Shown one piece after another: positions 1 to 8,849 of a stretch of 37,755 bases of DNA. Origin of the DNA: Rhodothermales bacterium (lineage in GTDB: Bacteria; Bacteroidota; Rhodothermia; Rhodothermales; Bin80); contig JAAXGO010000012.1 in the NCBI GenBank assembly GCA_012267425.1, positions 1 through 37,755 on the forward strand, read 5' to 3'. Below the pieces are notes generated by a model that had not been told where the DNA came from, ran no database searches, and saw only the letters and a list, made by a program, of their open reading frames with translations. Positions within the stretch are counted from its first letter, which is position 1. The number at the start of each line of letters is the position of its first letter. A program made the translations under genes and the position numbers.

Positions 1-469
1 GCGGAAGGCCGTTGACGAACAGGACGATGTCCGGCCGCCGCTCGTGCTCGCCCTCGACGACGGTGAACTGGTTGACCGCGAGCCAGTCGTTGTTCGCGTA
101 CTTCTCGTAGTCGAGGACCGAGACCTGCGCTCCGCGCAGGGCACCGCCGGCCCGGTATTCGATGGTCACTCCATGCACCAGCAAGCGATGGAACGCACGG
201 TTGCGGGCTTCCAGCGTCGAGCCTTCGGGCTGGATGAGCTTGCGCAACGCGTCGTCCAGAGCTTCGGCGGGCAGGCTGGGATTCAGCCGCTCCAAAGCGT
301 CCCGCAGCCGGTGTGCCAGAATGACTTCGCGGTAGTCCGTTCGTTCCGCGCCCGCCGTGTGCGGGGCGATGTCGGGACCGTGGGCCACCCTCCACCCGAG
401 GCTTTTCAGCCATTCGAGCGCCGCGGCTTCGACCTCCGACTCGGTGAAAGAAGAAGAGACGTGTGTCAT
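1..469 (-). CDS. hsdR: Type I restriction endonuclease R subunit, N-terminal part (runs off the window)
   Basis: This is the ATP-dependent cleavage/translocation subunit of a type I restriction-modification system; only the first ~156 residues are in the window. It is absent from the ORF track. I read it from the minus strand as [20 protein letters not shown]..., through [19 protein letters not shown] and [20 protein letters not shown] to [13 protein letters not shown]. This is the typical HSDR_N start of the family and ends in the PD part of the PD-(D/E)xK nuclease motif. The ATG overlaps the hsdS stop codon (ATGA), so the two genes are translationally coupled. The rest, including the helicase motor, lies beyond base 1. 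Whether the system works is doubtful because hsdS is truncated. Confidence 0.85.
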   Translation of the reverse strand, partial: MTHVSSSFTESEVEAAALEWLKSLGWRVAHGPDIAPHTAGAERTDYREVILAHRLRDALERLNPSLPAEALDDALRKLIQPEGSTLEARNRAFHRLLVHGVTIEYRAGGALRGAQVSVLDYEKYANNDWLAVNQFTVVEGEHERRPDIVLFVNGLP

Positions 470-1560
470 GTCACGGACTCCAATACCCTCTCCGCATCCG
501 GGACACGGATCTCGCCCGAAATGAGCTTGGGAAGGAGTGTGTCACGGAGCACGGCGAGCGTCTCCATCTCTCCAACATTTGCCACTAGCCGATCTCGCCA
601 AAGACCCACCACGCCAGCGAACACGCAGACGATAGCGGTGGGCGGAGCCACTATCGGAAATCGGCTCAAAACCTTCGCGTTCAGGCTCCGGCGTGTCGTT
701 CCGGTCGCACGCCCTCTTACGAGATGCCAGTAGGCGTCAGATCGCAGCCAATACTGCAAGAATCGTCCGGTGCCACTCGCAATTGGCCTGAAACGAATCA
801 AGTATGAAGCGAATACCGCCTCCAGGTCCTCCTCAACCACGACTCCATGCCCTGGATCTGCCATCCGAGCGATCAGCACATCCCCCCTGTTGAGCCGATA
901 CTTCGAGAACTCCTCGTCCGATGCCCTACAGTACGGGACACGCGACCACGACACCCACGATTCCTTGTTTATGTCAGTAATCCTCAGGAATCTCGGCCCG
1001 ACGGGCTCGTCCTGGGCGGATGCAGTGAATCCGTACTGCGGCTTGTGGCATAGGTCGCCCAACGTTCTTACCTTCCACCCCTCCGGAATCTCGCCCAATT
1101 CAGAATCCACCAGCCGGCCGGGGAACAGGTCGGCGATATCTCTCGGCAAGCCCGTGTCCCGGCCCGCCATCTTCGCGCGCACCGGATCAAAATCGATGAA
1201 CCATGACTTGAACAGCGCCCGAGCAATCTGCTCCAGCGTCGCGCTCATCCGACGGTTCACCTCGATCCTGTCGTCCAACGTGCCGAGGACATGGGCAATG
1301 GCGCGTTGCTCGGGGAAAGGGGGGAGCGGAACATCGAGTTCTGCCAATGCGTCCGTCGACACTCGTTGGCGTCCGGACGTGCCGGTCATCTGGCCAATCG
1401 CGTACTCCCGAACGAAATCTGACCGTGCAACGTAGAATGCGTACTCGGAATCGGTTACCCCGGGTCGACCGCGAACTACGATGAATTCCGTCGACCCATG
1501 GGCGACATCTCCTCCTAGGTCGGAGTTCGCGTAGTAGCGAGCAATCTTGCCGTTTTCCAA
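466..1560 (-). CDS. hsdS: Type I restriction specificity subunit HsdS, 5'-truncated (probable pseudogene)
   Basis: HsdS chooses the DNA sequence recognised by a type I restriction-modification complex through two target recognition domains (TRDs). The end of TRD1 is visible ([11 protein letters not shown] read through the junction, then STEFIVVRG). It is followed by the central conserved helix ([28 protein letters not shown]), the start of TRD2 ([17 protein letters not shown]) and the C-terminal conserved region ([14 protein letters not shown]). The annotated first codon is a TTG inside the conserved ITPCLENGK motif, so it is not a real start. The reading frame stays open to about 1764, but HsdS-like sequence stops near 1582 and continues as the antisense of a transposase C-terminus. 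Most of TRD1 and the true start are missing. A functional product is unlikely. Confidence 0.8.
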   Translation of the reverse strand: MENGKIARYYANSDLGGDVAHGSTEFIVVRGRPGVTDSEYAFYVARSDFVREYAIGQMTGTSGRQRVSTDALAELDVPLPPFPEQRAIAHVLGTLDDRIEVNRRMSATLEQIARALFKSWFIDFDPVRAKMAGRDTGLPRDIADLFPGRLVDSELGEIPEGWKVRTLGDLCHKPQYGFTASAQDEPVGPRFLRITDINKESWVSWSRVPYCRASDEEFSKYRLNRGDVLIARMADPGHGVVVEEDLEAVFASYLIRFRPIASGTGRFLQYWLRSDAYWHLVRGRATGTTRRSLNAKVLSRFPIVAPPTAIVCVFAGVVGLWRDRLVANVGEMETLAVLRDTLLPKLISGEIRVPDAERVLESVT

Positions 1561-1584
1561 GCACGGCGTGATCCGGGCAAATTT

Positions 1585-1692
1585 GGCTTTCGACGATTCA
1601 GCTTCCGGGGGCTCGAGAAGGTCCAGGCCAAGTGGATCCTCGTGTGCCTGGCACTTAACGTGAAGCGGCTGTATACGCTTCAGGCGGCATGA
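1585..1692 (+). mobile_element. Transposase C-terminal remnant (IS1182/IS5-like) abutting hsdS
   Basis: The plus strand reads GFRRFSFRGLEKVQAKWILV then CLALNVKRLYTLQAA and a TGA stop at 1690-1692. The pattern RGLEKVxxxWxLVCLALNxKR is the C-terminus typical of DDE transposases of the IS1182/IS5 type. Only about 35 residues remain. To the left the sequence changes at once into antisense hsdS. No terminal inverted repeat or target duplication could be assigned. This is an IS scar, probably left by a deletion that also removed the hsdS 5' end. The family name is less certain than the transposase identity. Confidence 0.6.
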
Positions 1693-2038
1693 GCCCCTAA
1701 GGCGGGCCTTCCAATCGCAGGCCTGCGGGCTGCCACGGGTCCTCCGGCCAGCCCGATGCGATCATCTTTCCTTCTTGATCCGTCGGCGGAACCGTCTCGA
1801 ATCCGTCGTTACCGAATATCCAGCAAATGCGCCCACAACCGCCGCCTGCGTTTCTGCGGCGCAGGCTCCCAGGAAGAACGCACTCAGTACAATCGAACAG
1901 CGTGCGTCATCAAACACCTGCACCGGTCGCGGGCCCTAAGGACTATCGCTTGAGTTTCGGGGGGTAGGTATCTATTTTGCCCAGCGTGCGTATACGCGAA
2001 CCAGGCAGTGCGCAAACGCCAATTTCGCGGAGTTGGAC
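1693..2038. other. Intergenic stretch with no recognised gene
   Basis: The ORF calls here (for example 1756..1953) have no recognisable protein features and no ribosome binding site. The stretch probably includes the end of the decayed insertion sequence and the leader of the gene starting at 2039. I see no convincing promoter, repeat or RNA. Confidence 0.4.
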
Positions 2039-2494
2039 ATGCCTTTTAGATTTTCGGACGAGGACTTCGGCCGCATTGCAGACGTGCTGGGATCCCCGGT
2101 TACGAAGGATAGGTCGAATGCACGCTTCGTGCTGCAGGACACAGCCAGTGGACGGCAGATCACGCTAGAGATTGCCGTTGACCTAACATTGCCCGAGGCA
2201 CTCGAAAACGGGCAGTCGGCCACGCTTGTAACCGTCATGGCGCCGTGCTCACTGCTGCAACTGCAGGGTTGCACCGGTTTCATCGCTAGTAAGGAGTTGG
2301 GCGAAGTCATCTTTTTCGCTCGGCGTGCGGGAGTCACCAATGGACTCGTCGTCGAACGCGAGGCGGGTTGCTCGCTCTATGCCAACTTCGATCAGCGACT
2401 TTTGTCAACAGATTTTACGAAGCTTGCGCCGGAGCTCATCATGAGCACGGTGGCACTGTCGATGACTGAAACGCTCTTCGACGATTTCGGCTGA
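2039..2494 (+). CDS. Conserved-looking protein of unknown function, 151 aa
   Basis: I do not recognise this protein. It starts MPFRFSDEDFGRIADVLGSP, has no signal peptide or membrane segment, and has a mixed alpha/beta character with a single Cys-containing segment (APCSLLQLQGCTGF). The ORF track starts at a TTG two codons earlier. I chose the ATG at 2039 because GGAG lies about six bases upstream of it. Its TGA overlaps the ATG of ybeY by one base (TGATG), so the two are co-translated. That coupling suggests a housekeeping gene retained next to ybeY, but says nothing firm about function. Confidence 0.7.
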   Translation: MPFRFSDEDFGRIADVLGSPVTKDRSNARFVLQDTASGRQITLEIAVDLTLPEALENGQSATLVTVMAPCSLLQLQGCTGFIASKELGEVIFFARRAGVTNGLVVEREAGCSLYANFDQRLLSTDFTKLAPELIMSTVALSMTETLFDDFG

Positions 2495-2958
2495 TGATAG
2501 CCTTCACGGCGCACGGCGGCCCCGCGAAAGGAACCATCGAGATCCATCAAGTTCACCCGGCTCTGCGCCTGGACGACGCATCGCTTCGCCGCCTCGTTCG
2601 CTGCGTCCTCGAAGGAGAAGGCCGCCGTGTGCACGTCCTTAACATCATTTTGACGGATCACGCATCCGTTCGAGGCCTTCATGGACGCTGGCTGGGTGTC
2701 GACGAATCCACCGACGTGATTTCATTCTCACTCGGTGACGGCGAAGACATCGACGGAGAGATATACGTGGATCTGGATACTGCTATGGAGCGGCACACGC
2801 ATTTTTTCTCGACGTTCGAGGACGAAACGCGCCGCTACATAGTCCACGGCCTGCTACACCTTATCGGATATGATGACGACGACCCGCAGCGGCGTGAAGC
2901 CATGCGGCGGAAGGAGGATTACTACCTCACCACATGGAAGTCAGGCGCGGTTGCGTAG
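2494..2958 (+). CDS. ybeY: Endoribonuclease YbeY (rRNA maturation factor)
   Basis: YbeY is a metal-dependent endoribonuclease involved in 16S rRNA 3'-end maturation and ribosome quality control in the cytoplasm. The family signature is clear: DESTDVISFSLGDGEDIDGEIYV followed by HGLLHLIGYDDDDPQRREAMRRKED. The usual motif is H-x3-H-x5-H. Here the first two histidines are present and the third position is Asp (GYDD where most bacteria have GYDH), a substitution I associate with Bacteroidota homologues. The length of 154 residues is normal. The start overlaps the upstream stop codon, and the end overlaps the convergent metF by 18 bases. Confidence 0.92.
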   Translation: MIAFTAHGGPAKGTIEIHQVHPALRLDDASLRRLVRCVLEGEGRRVHVLNIILTDHASVRGLHGRWLGVDESTDVISFSLGDGEDIDGEIYVDLDTAMERHTHFFSTFEDETRRYIVHGLLHLIGYDDDDPQRREAMRRKEDYYLTTWKSGAVA

Positions 2959-3897
2959 GGGACCCGCAACACGGCGTACGACCGCGGTGCGCTGCATGAT
3001 ATAGAAGTGTAGGCACGGCACATTTGCCGACATGAGCTCATCGCACTGCTTCAGCGCCCACTCGACGCCCACGTCCGCCACGCTGTCCGGCTTCGCAGCC
3101 TCTATTTCGGCCGCCAGATCTTCGGGAATTTCGACGTGGAAGCGGCTGGGGATAAGTTCGAGCTGCCGCTTGTTCGTGAGGATCTTGACACCCGGAATGA
3201 TCGGCACCGTGATTCCTGCGTCCCTGCAACGCTCGACGAAGCTGAAATAATGCCGGTTATCAAAGAACATCTGCGTGGTGACGTAATGAGCTCCGGCGTC
3301 CAATTTTACCTTGAGTGCCTGAATGTCGCGCGTCAAGTTGGGTGACTTGTAGTGCTTTTCGGGATAGCCCGCCACGCCGACACAGAAATCCGACGGATCC
3401 GCCTGGATAAGCTCTCCGAGGTACGTGCCCTCGTTCATTGCGGCAATCTGGCGTACGAGCTCCACGGCGGACGAGTTGACCATGGTACCCGGCGGAACGG
3501 TCTTTTGGAACCCTGTGTCGTCTCCGTGGAGCGCCATCAGATTGTTGATACCGAGATATGACAGCTCGATGAGTGCGTCTTCGGTTTCGTTTCGAGTAAA
3601 CCCATGGCAAAGCAGGTGGGGAACTGTCTCAATGCCGTAGCGCCCTTTAATGGCGGCGCAGATCCCGATGGTACCGGGTCTCTTGCGCTTGACGCGACGG
3701 ATCCACGTACCGTCCGGCATTTCCTCGTACTGGGCCTCCGCACTGTGGCTCGTCACGTCGATGAATGGAGGATCGAATACCATCAGTTCCTCGACCACGG
3801 CCATCAGATGGGCAGCCGAGCTGCCCCGCTTCGGCGGAATGATCTCGTAGGATATCAGCGGCTCCGTCGCCCTATCCAAGAGCTCTGTAATTTTCAT
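2941..3897 (-). CDS. metF: Methylenetetrahydrofolate reductase (MetF)
   Basis: MetF reduces 5,10-methylene-THF to 5-methyl-THF with FAD, supplying the methyl group for methionine synthesis in the cytoplasm. The protein shows the family's (beta/alpha)8 barrel landmarks: an N-terminal SYEIIPPKRG (the FExxPPK-type catalytic glutamate motif), MALHGDD, VGVAGYPEKH in the folate-binding part, and HYVTTQMFFDN. The ORF track begins 29 residues earlier, in sequence that does not look coding. The start at 3897 (MKITELLDRATEPLISYEII) fits the family, giving 318 residues. It is downstream of the doxX-like gene on the same strand with about 110 bases between them, and convergent with ybeY. Confidence 0.92.
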   Translation of the reverse strand: MKITELLDRATEPLISYEIIPPKRGSSAAHLMAVVEELMVFDPPFIDVTSHSAEAQYEEMPDGTWIRRVKRKRPGTIGICAAIKGRYGIETVPHLLCHGFTRNETEDALIELSYLGINNLMALHGDDTGFQKTVPPGTMVNSSAVELVRQIAAMNEGTYLGELIQADPSDFCVGVAGYPEKHYKSPNLTRDIQALKVKLDAGAHYVTTQMFFDNRHYFSFVERCRDAGITVPIIPGVKILTNKRQLELIPSRFHVEIPEDLAAEIEAAKPDSVADVGVEWALKQCDELMSANVPCLHFYIMQRTAVVRRVAGPLRNRA

Positions 3898-4007
3898 CGG
3901 TCGCAGCGGACAATAGTGATTAGGTGTCGGCGACGGACACGGTGCAGAGTATACAGGGCGGTCTCTCGGTCCGGTGCCGTACACCGATGTTAGGGCGGCA
4001 TTGCTCC

Positions 4008-5171
4008 CTACATGTACCGGAATCGGTCCAGTACCTTGGGATCCTTGCTGCGTTTGACGACCTCACCCGTACGGACGTTGCGAAAAACGATCTCTTTCGG
4101 CCGGGGTGTGACGTTTGCAAGGAACAGGAACCATCCCAGAAACCCGTATCGCGCCTGTGTTACGATGCTCGGATTGGTATACAATTCCTCGACGGTCGAC
4201 TGAGTGCTATGCGCTTCAGGGACGACCAGCATGGTCACAGGATCGATGAACGGCCCTTCCGCCGGCACCGCGTGAAGGAGAATCTCCTCAGCGCGCTCCG
4301 TACGTGCCATCACGGCAGGCGTTGCAGGACGCTTAAAAAGAAAATGGTCGGAGGACCACTTGCCGGAGCCGTACAGGAAAATGAGAACCAAAAGAAACAG
4401 CGTGAGGGCTGCGAGTTCCAGGTTCTGTGAACTGGCAAGTAGACCTCCCTGCTGGCTAACGAATGTGGCTCCGATGAGGATCGGAATCTGAATGAGAGCC
4501 GCAATGCGGGTCAGTAGACCGGCCGTCATCATGAAGCCGCCGAAAATGTGTGCCAGGGCCACGTAGTGCAACAGTACGGTAGAGCGTAAAAACACTCCGG
4601 GATCTGGTCCAACCAGCTCGAAGAAATTTCCGGCATCCGAGATGAAGAGTATCCCGCGCAAAAACAGACCGATGCCGAGGTATATCCGCAGCGCGTCGAA
4701 GGCAACCGACCGGTACTCGTACAGTCCGTCAAGGAGGCGCTGGAAACCGTGCCGCTTCCGCTTCAATAGTTGATCCACCGACCACCGCCCAGACCCGTAT
4801 ACGAAGACCAACGCCAACAAGAACAGCACGAGCGTCGAGAGCTCGAATGACTCGTTGGGACCGAACAGGCCCGCGAGGCTCAGAAACACCGCGCCGAAGA
4901 GAACTGGTATCTGCAGCAGCGCCGCCAGGCGCGTATACACGCCCACGGCGATAGCAGCGCCGCCGCCGACATGAACACATGCCACGGCGACGAATAGGCC
5001 CGGTAACGAAACCCACGCCGGAGCGTCCGCCGGAACGAGTGCCGTGTAGGCCGCAGGGTCGTACGCAAAGAGTACGCCGCGCACGAACAGTCCAATCCCG
5101 AGATATATGCGGATCAGATCGAAGGCGATCTCGCGGTATGTGTCCAGCCACGAAATAAAGCGCTGCAGCAT
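4008..5171 (-). CDS. Tandem-DoxX membrane protein, 387 aa
   Basis: The protein contains two DoxX-type four-helix membrane modules in a row. Each begins with nearly the same sequence: YREIAFDLIRIYLGIGLFVRGVLF at residues ~12-35 and YRSVAFDALRIYLGIGLFLRGILF at ~152-175. Each ends in a LFLLxLxFxYGSG(R/K)WSxDxxL segment. This points to an internal gene duplication. A C-terminal ~100-residue tail follows (VEELYTNPSIVTQ, FRNVRTGEVVKRSKD) and is probably cytoplasmic or periplasmic. DoxX proteins occur in membrane complexes such as thiosulfate:quinone oxidoreductase and in redox-stress systems, but no specific substrate can be assigned here. It is divergently transcribed from the bd-like operon across ~250 bases, which may mean shared regulation. 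Confidence 0.75.
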   Translation of the reverse strand: MLQRFISWLDTYREIAFDLIRIYLGIGLFVRGVLFAYDPAAYTALVPADAPAWVSLPGLFVAVACVHVGGGAAIAVGVYTRLAALLQIPVLFGAVFLSLAGLFGPNESFELSTLVLFLLALVFVYGSGRWSVDQLLKRKRHGFQRLLDGLYEYRSVAFDALRIYLGIGLFLRGILFISDAGNFFELVGPDPGVFLRSTVLLHYVALAHIFGGFMMTAGLLTRIAALIQIPILIGATFVSQQGGLLASSQNLELAALTLFLLVLIFLYGSGKWSSDHFLFKRPATPAVMARTERAEEILLHAVPAEGPFIDPVTMLVVPEAHSTQSTVEELYTNPSIVTQARYGFLGWFLFLANVTPRPKEIVFRNVRTGEVVKRSKDPKVLDRFRYM

Positions 5172-5420
5172 TCGACTCGGTAGTCCGTCTGAAAGACAAG
5201 CAATCTACTTCAGAGAGTCGGAACCGACAAGTGGCGGGCCTTTGAGGCACCCTGGGCACCTCGCTTTGCGGATTCTCGTTCAAGAATGGCTGTACAGTCC
5301 GGTTTACGGCGTTCCTGGAAATAGCATGTCGCCGTCATCGCTTGACAATCTGTTTGACGATGGAGTTCTTTACGGGCGCTGACCACGAGATACTCCCTTC
5401 CTGCCGATTGTAGCCGGCCT

Positions 5421-7160
5421 ATGAACAGTTTCCGCTGCGCGGTTTTCCTTCGTGCTATCACCGTCGGAACCCTCGCCCTTCTTGTGGCCGTACTGACAGG
5501 CGACCCGGCGTTCGGTGCCCCCCAGGAGGCTGCCGGTGACTATCGGACGCTCCCGTTCGTTAGCAGCCGTGTGGTAATGTGGGTTGTCGCGGAGTTGCAC
5601 CTGATGTTCGCCGCATTTGTGCTCGCGGTTCCGATGTTTGCGCTCATCATCGAGTACATCGGATACAAGACCGGCGACAAGCGCTTCGATGAGCTGGCGC
5701 ATGACTTTACGAAGCTGCTGAGCGTGTCTTTTTCGTTCACGGCCACACTGGGCGCGCTGCTCACGTTTCTGCTCATTGTTCTCTACCCGACTCTGTCGCA
5801 GTATCTCGTCAAGATCTTCAGCTGGACGTTTCTGCCATACGTCTTGCTGTTTTTCCTGGAGGCCATCTTTCTCTACTCCTATTACTACGGATGGGGCAAG
5901 TTTTCGCCGCGCGTCCATTTGTTCTTGGGCCTCATGCTCAACATCGTCGGCACGGCCATCATGTTCATTGCAAACGCGTGGCTCACGTTCATGAACACGC
6001 CTAACGGCATCGACGAGTTGGGCAACTTGACGAGTATCTGGGACGCGATCAACAATTACATCTGGATGCCGATTAACATTCACCGGCTGATTGCCAACAT
6101 GGCTTTCGGCGGCGCGATCGGTGCAGCGTACGGAGCCTACAAGTTTCTGGGCGCCCGCACTATGGAAGAGAAGGCGCACTACGACTGGATGGGCTACATC
6201 GGCAATTTTATCGCCATCTGCGCGTTGCTCCCGCTGCCGTTTGCCGGCTATTGGCTGGGAGTGGAAATCTACGCCTACGACCAGAGCCTGGGCATTACAC
6301 TCATGGGCGGGACGTTTTCCTGGCTCTTCATAATCCAGGCGGTTCTCATCGGCAACCTGTTTTTGGCCGCGAACTACTACCTCTGGTTGAGTATGGGGAG
6401 GATCGAAGGCGCTGAGCGGTACCGAAAGTTTATCAAGTACCTCTTGGCGGTCATCACGCTCTGTTTCATCGTATGGGCGACTCCACATTCTCTGGTGGCG
6501 ACAGTTGAAGAGGCGCGCGCGATGGGTGGGTCGCACCACCCGATACTCAACGTTCTGGGCGTGATGTCGGCCAAGAACACGGCGGTCAACCTGCTCATTC
6601 TCACCACGTATGTCAGTTTCCTGCTGTACCGCCGTGCAAACAAGCAGGCAACGGTCTCATGGGCAAAGGCAGGCAACCTCGTGCAGTTTGGGATTTTTGC
6701 GGTCGTCGTGATCTTCGTCGTATTCCTTGGCGTGTACGGGTACTTCGTCGATGCGCAGACGAGAATCGGGCTGTCACAACCACAGGTGATAAGCGTGCTG
6801 TTTGCGATGGTCGCCGTGACGGTGATCGACATATTTCTTTTCCGAGGTGCCGAAAAGCGCGGAGAAATCGCATGGGGCACGATTCCGAAGCGGGCCCAGT
6901 ATTCGCTCTTCTTCTTGGCCATCACGTTTGCCTGGCTCATGGGCTTAATGGGATACGTCCGGGCGGGTATGCGGCAGCACTGGCACGTATACGGAGTCAT
7001 CCGCGATACATCCGTGGACGCATTCACGCCAACGCTCGGGTATGCCGGTCTTATCGTGTCGATTACGGTCATCATCTTTTTCTTATTTATCGCGATTGTC
7101 TTCTTCCTGTCGGGGCTCTCTGGTAGGAAAAAGTGGGTTCCCAAGATCGCCGAGGCGTAA
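5421..7160 (+). CDS. CydA-like membrane cytochrome (bd-like putative terminal oxidase subunit I)
   Basis: A 579-residue, highly hydrophobic protein with a signal-like N-terminus (AFGA at ~30-33) and about a dozen further membrane helices. Residues ~50-240 follow the cytochrome bd subunit I core. H60 in ELHLMFAAFVLAVP matches the b595-type ligand, FFLEAIF (E147) matches CydA E107, IANAWLTFMNTP matches the VANGWMQNP region, and H221 in INIHRLIANMAFGG matches the b558 ligand histidine. The equivalent of E. coli E99 appears to be proline. The Q-loop with the GRQPW motif is not visible, and there is no cydB next door. The next three genes are c-type cytochromes, so electrons probably come from cytochrome c rather than quinol. 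Similar bd-like proteins have been noted in nitrite-oxidising Nitrospira. Oxygen reduction is inferred, not shown. Confidence 0.75.
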   Translation: MNSFRCAVFLRAITVGTLALLVAVLTGDPAFGAPQEAAGDYRTLPFVSSRVVMWVVAELHLMFAAFVLAVPMFALIIEYIGYKTGDKRFDELAHDFTKLLSVSFSFTATLGALLTFLLIVLYPTLSQYLVKIFSWTFLPYVLLFFLEAIFLYSYYYGWGKFSPRVHLFLGLMLNIVGTAIMFIANAWLTFMNTPNGIDELGNLTSIWDAINNYIWMPINIHRLIANMAFGGAIGAAYGAYKFLGARTMEEKAHYDWMGYIGNFIAICALLPLPFAGYWLGVEIYAYDQSLGITLMGGTFSWLFIIQAVLIGNLFLAANYYLWLSMGRIEGAERYRKFIKYLLAVITLCFIVWATPHSLVATVEEARAMGGSHHPILNVLGVMSAKNTAVNLLILTTYVSFLLYRRANKQATVSWAKAGNLVQFGIFAVVVIFVVFLGVYGYFVDAQTRIGLSQPQVISVLFAMVAVTVIDIFLFRGAEKRGEIAWGTIPKRAQYSLFFLAITFAWLMGLMGYVRAGMRQHWHVYGVIRDTSVDAFTPTLGYAGLIVSITVIIFFLFIAIVFFLSGLSGRKKWVPKIAEA

Positions 7161-7182
7161 CCCATTCCAACGACACACCACC

Positions 7183-7989
7183 GTGAAACACGCGCTACAG
7201 ATTTTTGCCTTCACCATTTTGGTATCGGCCTTCTATTGGTACGTCAGTCTATGGGTACCGCAGAAGCGCACCGAGCCGCCTGAAGACATCATCATCGCGG
7301 CAGACCTCTCGGTCGAGCAAATGGTCGTGATCGGCGAAGAAATCGTGGCGGGCAAGGGCACCTGTCTAACGTGTCACACGATGGGCGAAAGCGGCACGGC
7401 GCTGCGGTTTCCGGATCTCGGTTCGATCGGTGCACTCGCCGGCATGCGCGTTGAGGGGATGAGTGACGTAGACTATCTTGCCGAGTCCCTCTACGACCCG
7501 AATGCTTACATCGTGGAAGGCTTCGTAGCAGGCATGCCCCCGGCAGCGAAGCCACCGGTAGCACTTGCCGACGACGAAATTTTGACGGTCATCGCCTACC
7601 TGCAGTCCCTGGGCGGCACACCGTCTGTGACGATGGATACGGAGTTCGAGTGGCAGGGAGCAGAGCCTGCTGTAGCGGCCACACCGTCCGCAGAACTTGC
7701 AGCCGCTGCGGCAGGCAGCAACCGTGACGCGGAAACTGTCTTTATGACCTACCTCTGTAATACCTGCCACACGCTTGACGGAACGCCGGGCGTGGGACCA
7801 AGTCTGCAGGGAGTCGGAAGCCGTCTCGATCGCGGCGAACTTTACGAATCGCTGATGGACCCGGATGCCACGATAGCCGACGGCTTCACACCGGGTGTGA
7901 TGACGGCAATGCTGACAGCAACCGCGTTTCACGAACAGGTATCTTCTGCCGAGCTGAAGACGTTGGTCGATTACCTGGCATCCCTCTAG
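7183..7989 (+). CDS. Membrane-anchored dihaem cytochrome c
   Basis: The protein has 268 residues, one N-terminal membrane helix (ALQIFAFTILVSAFYWYVSLW) and two periplasmic c-type haem domains, CLTCH at residues 61-65 and CNTCH at 192-196. Each domain has a later Met in a GMPP or GVM context that could be the distal ligand. The ORF track begins inside cydA; I chose the GTG at 7183, 22 bases after the cydA-like stop. The second haem domain (YLCNTCHTLDG...DPDATIADGFTPGVM) closely resembles the cytochrome domain fused to the subunit IV-like protein of the caa3 operon at 25209. Likely role: electron delivery to the CydA-like subunit as part of the same complex. Confidence 0.82.
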   Translation: MKHALQIFAFTILVSAFYWYVSLWVPQKRTEPPEDIIIAADLSVEQMVVIGEEIVAGKGTCLTCHTMGESGTALRFPDLGSIGALAGMRVEGMSDVDYLAESLYDPNAYIVEGFVAGMPPAAKPPVALADDEILTVIAYLQSLGGTPSVTMDTEFEWQGAEPAVAATPSAELAAAAAGSNRDAETVFMTYLCNTCHTLDGTPGVGPSLQGVGSRLDRGELYESLMDPDATIADGFTPGVMTAMLTATAFHEQVSSAELKTLVDYLASL

Positions 7990-8007
7990 CAGTTAGCACC
8001 TGCGGCA

Positions 8008-8835
8008 ATGAACATTCTAGTCCTTCTCGCCATTGTGGTCGGCTTGGTTGCCGTGCAGCTAGGGCTGACGCGATACGTGAAACTCAACCGGATGGCCTGG
8101 ATGGCAATCTGGTGGGTGGCCACGTGGCTGGCGCTGAGTTTCGGCATCAACCCGCCACTTCCGACCTCGATAATTGTCCTGTTCATGGCGATTGTGACTC
8201 TCGCGCTGGCTGCTTATCTGTCGGCAGACTCCGAAGAGCTGAAAGCAGCCGCGGACGTCAGCGTGAGCTTCATGGTGGACCCCAAATACAAGACGGCGTT
8301 GCTTGTAGTGGTCATCCTGATTCCTGCGCTGGTCTCCCTCAAGGTGTATTCGGATATGACGAAGCCGCCACAGCCTCCATCGAGTGGGCGCACGATCCAT
8401 CCGCCACCGCCGGCCACAATCGGTTTCGGAAATGTCACCATGCAGCTCGCGACGGCGAACAACCCGTACAGGGCGCTCGAGCATTCGGACCCCGACGCGT
8501 TCGCGCAGCACGTACAAAACGGGCGCAAGATTTATTTCCAGAATTGCTTCTGGTGTCACGGCGACAATATGCAGGGTGCTGGAATGTTTGCGCACGGATA
8601 CGACCCGATTCCGGCCAACTTCAATGATCCGACGACGATCGCCATGCTGCAGGAGTCGTATCTGTTCTGGCGTGTAGCGAAGGGTGCACCGGGGCTGCCA
8701 CCCGAATCGACACCGTGGGCGTCGGCGATGCCTGCATGGGAGAAATTCCTGACCGAAGAGGAGATCTGGGACGTGATCATCTTCCTCTACGAATACACCG
8801 GCTACGAACCACGCGCGCAGGGCATGCCGCACTGA
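8008..8835 (+). CDS. Four-helix membrane protein with C-terminal monohaem cytochrome c
   Basis: The 275-residue protein has four predicted membrane helices (residues ~2-20, 31-48, 52-70 and 96-113). A Pro-rich linker (HPPPPATIGFG) follows, and then a periplasmic cytochrome c domain with the single haem motif CFWCH at 180-184. A methionine-containing SAMPAWEKFLTEEEIWDVI segment resembles the distal part of class I cytochromes c. It lies 18 bases after the dihaem gene and 14 before the next cytochrome gene, so it is in the same operon. I do not recognise a named family for the membrane half. By position it could replace CydB as the partner of the CydA-like subunit, but that is inference. Confidence 0.78.
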   Translation: MNILVLLAIVVGLVAVQLGLTRYVKLNRMAWMAIWWVATWLALSFGINPPLPTSIIVLFMAIVTLALAAYLSADSEELKAAADVSVSFMVDPKYKTALLVVVILIPALVSLKVYSDMTKPPQPPSSGRTIHPPPPATIGFGNVTMQLATANNPYRALEHSDPDAFAQHVQNGRKIYFQNCFWCHGDNMQGAGMFAHGYDPIPANFNDPTTIAMLQESYLFWRVAKGAPGLPPESTPWASAMPAWEKFLTEEEIWDVIIFLYEYTGYEPRAQGMPH

Positions 8836-8849
8836 CGGGATTGTTAAGT

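Noticed and set aside
1756-1953. 65-aa ORF after the transposase scar
   Set aside because: It has an Arg/Ser-rich composition, no ribosome binding site and no recognisable features.
5342-5370. TTGACA before the CydA-like gene as a promoter
   Set aside because: No acceptable -10 or Bacteroidota-type -7 element at the right spacing; a promoter must exist in this gap, but I cannot place it.
5370-6539. 389-aa minus-strand ORF opposite the CydA-like gene
   Set aside because: Its sequence is low-complexity and charged (many R, Q, E, H), typical of the antisense of a membrane protein gene; the plus strand has clear CydA features.
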